Assembly (NCBI GenBank): GCA_035759665.1
Contig: DASTUM010000035.1
Location: 1-11,935 of the forward strand
Source of the DNA: Micavibrio_A sp035759665
GTDB taxonomy: Bacteria; Pseudomonadota; Alphaproteobacteria; Micavibrionales; Micavibrionaceae
Direction of reading: 5' to 3'
Length of the DNA: 11,935 nucleotides
Shown: positions 1 to 6,600 of the stretch, in pieces
Numbering within the stretch: position 1 is the first letter of the stretch
Layout of the letters: each line of letters starts with the position of its first letter
The notes under the pieces: model-generated
Told to the model about the DNA's origin: nothing
Seen by the model: the letters and a program-made list of their open reading frames with translations, nothing else
The model's database searches: none
Made by a program: the position numbers and the translations under genes

Positions 1-93
1 ATATAGAGTTAAAATTTTCTAATGATTTTAAGTACTTTTATGGTTAACAAAAGTGCAAAAAGTTACTTTAACAATGTCTTAAGGTTTTTCCTG

Positions 94-102
94 TGATATA
101 AA
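94..102 (+). promoter_or_regulatory. Candidate extended -10 promoter of the DUF4402-like gene
   Basis: The sequence TGATATAAA fits an extended -10 element (TGn followed by TATAAA). It lies in a strongly AT-rich stretch (1-105) unlike the GC-richer genes around it. I find no convincing -35 hexamer at the right distance, which an extended -10 would tolerate. Transcription would start near 109 and give a leader of about 105 nt before the ATG at 215. This is pattern matching only. Confidence 0.35.
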
Positions 103-157
103 AAGACTGCCAGATAGGAAAAACTGGATGTTTAGCGAGCAGAATGCCCCGCAACCG

Positions 158-207
158 CCTTTAACCTATTCCGGTGACTGTCGTCAAACCCTAGGGAATC
201 TTAAAGG
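158..207 (+). promoter_or_regulatory. Structured 5' leader able to hide the ribosome binding site
   Basis: Three nested stems can be paired by hand. The outer stem is CCTTTAA (158-164) with TTAAAGG (201-207), 7 bp. The middle stem is ATTCC (168-172) with GGAAT (195-199). The apical stem is GGTGAC (173-178) with GTCA and CC (183-186 and 189-190), with a two-base bulge and a TGTC loop at 179-182. The 3' arm of the outer stem overlaps the Shine-Dalgarno AAAGGAGA (203-210) of the gene starting at 215, so folding would reduce ribosome access. I match it to no known riboswitch class. A translational switch or thermosensor-like leader is an inference. Confidence 0.4.
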
Positions 208-214
208 AGAAATC

Positions 215-787
215 ATGAGATTTAATTCATTAAAAACTTTCGCCGCCGTGGCCGTTATCGCCGTGGCTGCCATATCCGGCCAGGCCAGCGCCCAGGTCGA
301 TAACCAAACAATTAACGTTACGCTGGCAACCGACTCCGGCATCGACGTTCTAAAGACGGCAGATATCGACTTCGGCTCATGGTTTGTCGTGGTTAGAGGC
401 GGTGAAACGCCGACGCTGACCCTAACGCCGGGCGGCGGTGTAACCGCCGTTGCCGCTGGCGTAACCACCTCCACCTTGACGGAACTGACAGCTGGCACGG
501 GCCCGGGACAGATAACGGTTGAAGTTCCGGCCGCAACGGTTATGACCATGACTCGCAGCGGAACCACGCCGTTTACGGATACCGGGATTGACCTGACCGC
601 CGTGACCTATGACACGGCCACGGAAACCGGCAATATCGACGCCGACTCTGACACCGGTGCCGTCACGATTCTTGCAGGCTCCACGCCTGAAAACGTCGAT
701 CTCGGCGCCGAACTTACCTTCACGGGAACGCCGGACGATGCGAACAGCCCTCACACGGCATCGTTCGTCCTAACGCTTGCTTACTAA
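215..787 (+). CDS. Secreted DUF4402-like surface/pilin-type protein
   Basis: This 190-residue protein has a signal peptide (residues 1-26; basic start, Ala/Val-rich core, cleavage likely after ASA). The mature part has no cysteine and is rich in Thr, Gly, Val and Asp, reading as predicted beta strands. An IDFGSW stretch (51-56) and the terminus TASFVLTLAY resemble the DUF4402 family, small secreted proteins often encoded beside PapD-type chaperones. The ATG at 215 was chosen because AAAGGAGA precedes it and it starts the signal peptide; an in-frame ATG at 128 would bury that peptide behind 29 extra residues. It probably forms a surface fibre or coat subunit, but that is inferred from context. 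The gene ends at a strong terminator and converges on the chaperone gene. Confidence 0.7.
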   Translation: MRFNSLKTFAAVAVIAVAAISGQASAQVDNQTINVTLATDSGIDVLKTADIDFGSWFVVVRGGETPTLTLTPGGGVTAVAAGVTTSTLTELTAGTGPGQITVEVPAATVMTMTRSGTTPFTDTGIDLTAVTYDTATETGNIDADSDTGAVTILAGSTPENVDLGAELTFTGTPDDANSPHTASFVLTLAY

Positions 788-800
788 TTTAAAAGAATAA

Positions 801-834
801 AAAAGAGGCATCCATCCGGATGCCTCTTTTTTTT
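801..834. terminator. Strong bidirectional rho-independent terminator
   Basis: A perfect 13-bp stem (801-813 with 818-830) with a 4-base loop (ATCC) is followed by a run of T to position 834. The bases before the stem (791-800) are A-rich, so the same hairpin also ends with a U-rich tail when read on the minus strand. It sits between two convergent genes and can serve both. Confidence 0.92.
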
Positions 835-845
835 GTACGAAACCG

Positions 846-1697
846 TTACTGTATCGATATCGTCTTTTCGGTCAGGACTTCTTGCTCCCGCCCCTTGATC
901 GCGTTTTCCAGGACAAGATGGATTTGCCCCTCGGCCAGGCTGTTCGCAGACAACGGAACGTTAAAAACGCGTGTCCGGATTTCAGGGAAAATATTCGCAT
1001 TCGCGATTTCCCCGATCTTGACCTGCTCACCGCCTTTGACGTGATATATATAAAGATGCCCGATTACGCCGTACGGCCCTTCGGTGCGGGACAGTTCCAC
1101 ATTGGCTTCAAGTTTACCGGCCTTGTTGACCTGCGTCGTTACGGAGCCTATTTCAGCGCGGACATTGCTCTCACCGACGCGGTAAATTATTGGAATACTA
1201 TATCCAACCCTGATGCCCACGCCGACAGCGGTCTTATGCGGCCCCCCCACGGACTCCGCGGCAGTCTTTGTCTGCTTTTTTTTCAAGGCTTCCGCTCCGC
1301 CCATGACGAATTCCATATGCGCCCTGTAATCACCGGGTGCGGGAGGCTCGCCTTTCAAACGCAGGGCAATACGAATTTTCTGCCGGATTTTGGGTTCCAG
1401 CGTCACTTTCCTGGGCGTAAAAACAGAGTTTTTTGACAGATCGAAATCCGTCAGCGATGCATCCGCCGTCTTATAGCCCATCTTACCTTCGACCATCTGC
1501 ATGAAGCGCCAGTTCATATCATAGGTAACAGGCTTGTCGCCCGTATTGATAAGATTGATGTCTGCATATCTATTGCGGCCTTCGATCACAATGATCGTGG
1601 GCGTGATGGCGAGATCAGCCCGTGCGGCCTCCGGAACACCGGAAAGCACAGCAAGAAAAAGAAAAAAAGCAAATTTAAAAAGCGGAAGGCGGTTCAT
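846..1697 (-). CDS. PapD-like periplasmic chaperone (fimbrial-type)
   Basis: This 283-residue protein has a clear signal peptide (hydrophobic core about 8-20, cleavage likely after ARA at 27). The exported part reads as two immunoglobulin-like beta domains of the pilus chaperone family: ITPTIIVIEG (31-40) for the first strand, then FTPRKVTLEP and QKIRIALRL (93-114), and GDYRAHMEF (122-130), which matches the conserved G-E/D-Y-R stretch. Such chaperones bind unfolded subunits in the periplasm and complete their fold by donating a strand. At 283 residues it is somewhat longer than classical 220-250 residue members; the extra length includes a Lys/Thr-rich insert around 136-155. The start is supported by AAAGGAGA (minus strand, 1703-1710). 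It lies 35 bp downstream of the small secreted protein gene, so the two are probably one operon. Its clients are likely the two DUF4402-like proteins (inference). Confidence 0.8.
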   Translation of the reverse strand: MNRLPLFKFAFFLFLAVLSGVPEAARADLAITPTIIVIEGRNRYADINLINTGDKPVTYDMNWRFMQMVEGKMGYKTADASLTDFDLSKNSVFTPRKVTLEPKIRQKIRIALRLKGEPPAPGDYRAHMEFVMGGAEALKKKQTKTAAESVGGPHKTAVGVGIRVGYSIPIIYRVGESNVRAEIGSVTTQVNKAGKLEANVELSRTEGPYGVIGHLYIYHVKGGEQVKIGEIANANIFPEIRTRVFNVPLSANSLAEGQIHLVLENAIKGREQEVLTEKTISIQ

Positions 1698-1732
1698 TTG
1701 TATCTCCTTTGAAGGCGGACACTGTCACAAAG

Positions 1733-2209
1733 TTAGAGATGGATTTCAACCGTAAGAACGCCTGTGTAAAGCCCATCCCCATAATTATTGCCGTCGCCCG
1801 ACGTGCGTGCACGAGCGCCAAACTCGATCGTTACTTCGCCGCCGGTTGACGTCGGCGGATAGATCACCTGGAAATCATCCATCAGGAAAGTGCTGCTGCC
1901 GTAATCCAAAGGCTCGGCGATGGAAACCGTTACATCGTTGATCTGTACGCCGTCCGTAAACCCGTCAAACGTGTAAATGCCTGCTTGCGGAGGTTCGAGC
2001 ATGATGAGTTCGGAGGAATTGCTATACGAGCCGTCAGGGGCAAGCGAAATAAAATAATTGGCGTCGTTTGCCGTAATCACCCATTTGCCTAAAAACAGGG
2101 GCTGGATTTCCACATGCGCAAAAACCGGGCTGGCCTGAATCAAAACAAGGACCGCCAGAAAGCATTGAATCGCCCCTGTGGCAATACGGAAAAAGCGGCG
2201 CTGCGACAT
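1733..2209 (-). CDS. Small secreted DUF4402-like protein, probable chaperone client
   Basis: This 158-residue protein has a signal peptide: MSQRRFFRIA basic start, hydrophobic core 12-25, cleavage likely after VFA at 31. The mature part has no cysteine and is beta-rich. A SLAPDGSYSN stretch (55-64), alternating hydrophobic strands and an ending YTGVLTVEIHL (148-158) resemble DUF4402 proteins. The match is weaker than for the 215-787 protein. The ATG at 2209 is the only in-frame ATG before the signal peptide; the upstream alternative is a TTG at 2296. No good Shine-Dalgarno precedes 2209, so translation may be weak or start unusually. It is first in a two-gene unit with the chaperone, which supports a role as an assembled surface subunit or a minor adaptor/tip subunit (inference). 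Confidence 0.6.
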   Translation of the reverse strand: MSQRRFFRIATGAIQCFLAVLVLIQASPVFAHVEIQPLFLGKWVITANDANYFISLAPDGSYSNSSELIMLEPPQAGIYTFDGFTDGVQINDVTVSIAEPLDYGSSTFLMDDFQVIYPPTSTGGEVTIEFGARARTSGDGNNYGDGLYTGVLTVEIHL

Positions 2210-2430
2210 GCGACGACCATAGCTTGATGCCCCGTGCTCGGCAAGAGTACATGCGCTGACATGAGCCGCTTCAGCAGGAAATGGCGGACGAAGCAAAATC
2301 GAGTAACCCTTGGAAAAATTATTCCTTTTTCAGGATATGAATAGTTGCCAAGCGATTCCGTCAAACGTATCCTTGATCGCAGGGCATATTCGCTCTTGAG
2401 CAACTACCAACGCAGGATCACACCCAGAAT

Positions 2431-2445
2431 GTCCAGATCCTGGAC
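2431..2445. repeat. Perfect 6-bp inverted repeat at the lipoprotein start
   Basis: GTCCAG (2431-2436), spacer ATC, CTGGAC (2440-2445). It lies between two in-frame ATG codons (2429 and 2450) of the lipoprotein gene. As DNA it could be a small operator; as RNA it would form a GC-rich hairpin just before the ATG at 2450, where no Shine-Dalgarno is visible. Function is unproven. Confidence 0.35.
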
Positions 2446-2449
2446 ACCG

Positions 2450-3493
2450 ATGCCGTATTTCTGCGGCGGACGAGCATTTTTTAAACGAATTTCACGGGGC
2501 AGTTTAGGACTGCTCTGCGCCTTCTTGCTGTCTTCTTGCGGCGAATCATCCCCGCACGGTTACAGTGGCGGACCATCCTCTTCCACGTCCGACACCTTGA
2601 AACCGATATCCGCCCCTCCCCGCGCCGATGACGCGCCTCCCCTTCCCGGAACGACCGGCGCACCGAAAAGCGCGGACGGGCTTCCCATATTGCAGGCCAA
2701 GGGCAACAACACCCAGCTTTTCTCCCAGAAGCTTTCCAGCGAAGTCTCGCGCCTCGACCGCCTAGAAAACGCCGTGCAGGAGCTTCGAAACGATTTCGAC
2801 GCCATGGCGCCGGCGATTGTACGCCTCGTTTCCATTGAAAAAGACATACAAAACCTTATTTCGCAGCTCGAAGTCCTGACGGGCGACAGCCCCGCCGCGC
2901 CCGTAGACCCGATAGATTCCGCAATGCTCGACGACGAGCGCTCCATTACCCCGCTGGAAGCGCCCGTTCCACTGCCGCCCGATCCCAAAGACGTAGTGGT
3001 CGAGCCGTTCCCCGTTCCCGCGCACCCGCAGCAAGCGCCCTCCGCTCAAGAGCCTGCTGCGGCATCCTCCCCTCCCGCCGTCCCTGCGGCGGAAGAAAGT
3101 ACTGCGCCTCCGCCCGCCGCCGCGAAAGAACCGGTCGCACCGCAACCGGTGGCGGCAGGCGGCGACGGCCCGGCCGTCACGGCCATGCGCATCGGCGAAC
3201 ATCCGGGCAAGATCCGGATCGTTCTCGATATGCGCGGGAAAACGGCTTTTACGGCCGACCTGGACAACAAGGAAAAAATCCTTGTTGTCGAACTACCCAA
3301 GGCGGCGTGGAACGCAGAGAGCCAGAAAAGCTTTTCAGAAAACCCGCTGCTCTCCTCCTACCGCACCGAAGCCGCTCCGGACGGCGGCACCATGCTCATC
3401 CTCCAGCTCAAGAGCGCATCGAGCATCGGTTACAAGGCGTCCATCGACAATCCCGGCGGCGGAAGCCGTATCGTCATCGACTTAACGCGGTAG
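2450..3493 (+). CDS. Envelope lipoprotein with coiled coil and C-terminal AMIN-like domain
   Basis: Translated from the ATG at 2450 this gives 347 residues. A basic start and hydrophobic stretch (about 18-27) lead to a lipobox LSSC with the lipid-bearing Cys at 30. Then come a low-complexity Ser/Pro stretch (31-75), a heptad-like predicted coiled coil (about 93-145), a long Pro/Ala-rich linker (about 165-240) and a beta-rich C-terminal domain (about 241-347). In the last, RIGEHPGKIRIVLDMRG and the closing SRIVIDLTR resemble AMIN domains, which in amidases and secretins direct proteins to peptidoglycan or the division site. It is probably membrane-anchored and reaches across the periplasm. The start is uncertain: ATG at 2429 and TTG at 2345 are also in frame, but 2450 gives the most normal lipoprotein signal. 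It is divergent from the surface-protein operon; whether they work together is unknown. Confidence 0.65.
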   Translation: MPYFCGGRAFFKRISRGSLGLLCAFLLSSCGESSPHGYSGGPSSSTSDTLKPISAPPRADDAPPLPGTTGAPKSADGLPILQAKGNNTQLFSQKLSSEVSRLDRLENAVQELRNDFDAMAPAIVRLVSIEKDIQNLISQLEVLTGDSPAAPVDPIDSAMLDDERSITPLEAPVPLPPDPKDVVVEPFPVPAHPQQAPSAQEPAAASSPPAVPAAEESTAPPPAAAKEPVAPQPVAAGGDGPAVTAMRIGEHPGKIRIVLDMRGKTAFTADLDNKEKILVVELPKAAWNAESQKSFSENPLLSSYRTEAAPDGGTMLILQLKSASSIGYKASIDNPGGGSRIVIDLTR

Positions 3494-3498
3494 GGAAC

Positions 3499-3532
3499 GC
3501 GGCATGCCGCGCCGCATATAGAAAAAGGCGGC
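3499..3532 (+). other. GC-rich hairpin-forming stretch after the lipoprotein gene
   Basis: A perfect 12-bp palindrome GCGGCATGCCGC (3499-3510) is followed directly by GCCGC (3511-3515), which pairs with GCGGC (3528-3532) across a 12-base loop. It begins 5 bases after the lipoprotein stop codon. No T-run follows, so it is not a classical rho-independent terminator. It might act as a 3'-end stabiliser or a rho-linked end. Confidence 0.3.
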
Positions 3533-3552
3533 GATGCGTGGTTCAATCAACC

Positions 3553-3581
3553 TTGCTTTATGCATATTTCAAGCATAGGGT
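3553..3581 (+). promoter_or_regulatory. Candidate sigma-70-type promoter for the glutamate dehydrogenase gene
   Basis: TTGCTT (3553-3558), a 17-base spacer and TAGGGT (3576-3581) lie in an AT-richer segment of the gap. Transcription would start near 3588, giving a leader of about 37 nt before the ATG at 3625. The -35 is a fair match and the -10 a weak one. The spacer also holds an inverted repeat, TATGC (3559-3563) with GCATA (3573-3577), which could be an operator. Confidence 0.3.
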
Positions 3582-3624
3582 ATGACCAAAATTACCGCGG
3601 CAAAAAGGTGTAATTATCTCCATC

Positions 3625-6600
3625 ATGGCAAAATCTTTTACGTCCGAAACGCTCAAGCACCTTCCTGCAAAATCTCCTGCGCTGCTCAAAGATTTCGCGC
3701 AAAAATTTCTGGAGAAGATTCCCGAAGACGATCTGAAGCAGATCAGCGCGCCCGTTCTGGCAAAAACCATTGAAAGCCACTGGGATCTTTTCCAATCGAA
3801 GAAAAAAGGCAAGCCGTCCATCCGCATCTACACTCCGGCCAAGGACAAGGACGGCTGGGGCACGGGCCGCACCTTCATCGACATCGTGCAGGACGATATG
3901 GCGTTCCTGATCGATTCCATCGTCGCCGAAATCGTCCGCCACGGGCAGCTCATCCATATGCTGGTGCATCCGACTCTCTATGTTAATTACGGCAAGGATA
4001 AGAACATTAAATCCTTCCATGCGCATCATGAGGAGGGCCGCGCCCGTTATTCCATGACGCATGTCGAACTTCGCGGCACGGTCAACGACGCACAAGCCGA
4101 AGAACTGAGAATGGGCCTGCTGCAGGTCATGGAGGATGTGCGAAACGCCACACGCGACTGGGAACCGATGAAGGAAATGTTGCGCAACGCCCAGCGCCAG
4201 CTCAGCAACGCCCCCGCGAAATTCGACGACTTCCTGATCGAGGAATACCAGGCGTTTCTCGAATATCTATACGACAACAACTTTACGCTGCTCGGCTATC
4301 GCGAATATAAATTCGTCGAGAAAAAAGGCAAGCTGATATCGGAAACCGTGCCTGACCGCAGCCTCGGCCTGCTGCGCGACGAGTATGTGCCGGTCTACTT
4401 AAACGACGCGCGCGAATGTCTTTCGGAACCGCAGCAGGAACTCCGCCGCGGCCAGCCGCCGCTGACAATCGCCAAGGTCAACCGCCGCTCTACCGTGCAC
4501 CGCCGCGTACCTATGGACGCCATCGCGGTCAAATTGTTCGCCAAAGACGGTAAGGTCACCGGCGAAATGCTGTTCGTCGGCCTGTTCACTTCGGTGACCT
4601 ATTCTCGCAGCGTCAGCGACATCCCCTTCCTGCGTGTCAAAGTGCAGAACGTCATCAACCGCTCGGAGTTTATTCCCGGCAGCCATGACCGCCGCGCCTT
4701 GCGCCATATCCTCGAAAAATATCCACGCGACGAAGTTTTGCAGATTTCGGAAGGCCTTCTCTTCGAACACGCGATCAGCATTCTGCGCCTGCAGGAGCGC
4801 CCGCGCATCGCGCTTTATATGCGCACCGATCCGTTCGGCCGCTATATTTCCTGCCTTGTTTACGTTCCGCGCGACCGGTATGAAACGCGCCTGCGCCTCA
4901 AGCTTCAGAGCGTCCTGGAAAACGAACTCGGCGGCCAATGCACGAATTATCAGGTCACGCAGGACGATTCACCCCTCGCGCGCGTTATTTACCTGATCGA
5001 TACCAACCATCTTAAGGCTGTGCCGAAGTACGACGCGGCTTCTATCGAGAAAAAACTCGAGGATGCCGGCCGCCTTTGGGCGGAACGGCTCCGCGATGCG
5101 ATGGAGAGTTTAACCGGCGACCGCGCCTGGATAGGCAGGATTACGCAAAAATACGGTTTCGCCTTCCCCGTATCGTATCATGAAGAGTATGAGCCAAAAC
5201 AAGCAATTCACGATATCCGCAAGATCGAAAAGGTTCTGGAGACGGATCATATCGCGCTCGATCTTTACCGTCCGCACGACTGCCCGCAGAACCAGATCCG
5301 GCTGAAGGTTTTCAGCCCCGGCAAGCCGATGACCCTTTCGGACGTGCTGCCGATGCTCGAAAAGATGGGGCTCCGTATCATCGCCGAGCTTCCGTTCGAG
5401 GTTAAGCCTGCAAACGGCAAATACCCGGTCTGGATTCACGACTTTTTAATGGAAAGCAACGGCAATGGCGCGTTGCTCGCCGCCGGCGATATCAAGGGCG
5501 TGTTCGAGGAAGCCTTCGATAAAATCTGGAGCCGCCAGATGGAAAATGACGGGCTGAACAAGCTCGTCGTCAACGCTAAGATGAACTGGCGCGAAATTAC
5601 GATTCTCCGGACATATCTGCGCTATCTGCGCCAGGTCGGGCTGCATTACAGCCGTGAATATATCGAGAAGACGCTGGCCGAAAATCCGAAAATCGCCTCG
5701 TCGATCGTCAAGCTGTTCCTCAGCCTGTTCGATCCGGCCATCAAAAAGGGCGACAACGAGGTTTACGCGGCGGGATACGCCGTCGAAATCGATCATGCAC
5801 TGGAAAGCGTGGATTCTCTGGAACAGGACCGCATTCTGCGCTCCATGACCGCGGTGGTCAACGCGACCGTGCGCACGAATTTTTTCCAGACGGACAAGGA
5901 CGGCAAGCCTAAACCATATATCTCCATCAAGCTCGATTCGAAAAAGATCGACGACCTACCGGAACCCCGTCCGTTCCGCGAAATATGGATTTACTCGCCG
6001 CGCGTCGAGGGCATTCATCTGCGCATGGACATGATTTCCCGCGGCGGCATCCGCTGGTCGGATCGCGCGGAGGATTTCCGCACGGAAGTCCTGGGCCTGA
6101 TGAAGGCGCAGCAGGTGAAAAACTCCGTCATCGTGCCGATGGGCGCGAAGGGCGGATTCGTCGTAAAGCAGCCTCCCAAGGAAGGCGGACGCCCCGCTTT
6201 CCTCGCCGAGGGTATAGAATGCTATAAAATCTTCATCCGCGGCCTGCTCGACATTACGGACAATCAGGACGGGGCCAAAATTATGCCTCCTAAAAATGTC
6301 GTGCGCCGCGATTCCGACGATCCGTATCTCGTTGTCGCAGCGGACAAGGGCACGGCAACTTTTTCCGACATTGCCAACGCGCTGTCCATAGAATACGGCC
6401 ACTGGCTAGGCGATGCGTTCGCGTCGGGCGGATCGGCCGGCTACGACCACAAGAAAATGGGTATTACCGCGCGCGGCGCGTGGGAATCGGTCAAGCGTCA
6501 TTTCCGCGAGCTGAATCATGACACACAGACGCAGGATTTCGACGTCATCGGCGTCGGCGATATGGGCGGCGACGTGTTTGGCAACGGCATGATTTTATCC

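Noticed and set aside
128..214. In-frame upstream ATG at 128 extending the DUF4402-like protein by 29 residues
   Set aside because: The ATG at 215 has a much better Shine-Dalgarno and begins directly with a signal peptide. The extension would bury that peptide and contains the leader hairpin.
109..214. Cyclic-di-GMP or other known riboswitch in the surface-gene leader
   Set aside because: The conserved core sequences of the classes I know are absent, so only an unclassified hairpin is reported.
882..1436. 184-residue open frame on + inside the chaperone gene
   Set aside because: It lies antisense to a gene with clear family motifs, has no ribosome binding site of note and reads as low-quality protein.
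2140..2403. 87-residue minus-strand frame across the divergent gap
   Set aside because: It overlaps the signal-peptide region of the 1733-2209 gene in another frame, shows no domain or plausible start, and reads as chance.
4399..4938. Long antisense frames inside the glutamate dehydrogenase gene (also 3592-4095, 5956-6402 and 7441-7968)
   Set aside because: They come from codon bias of a GC-rich gene; the + strand frame has all family motifs.
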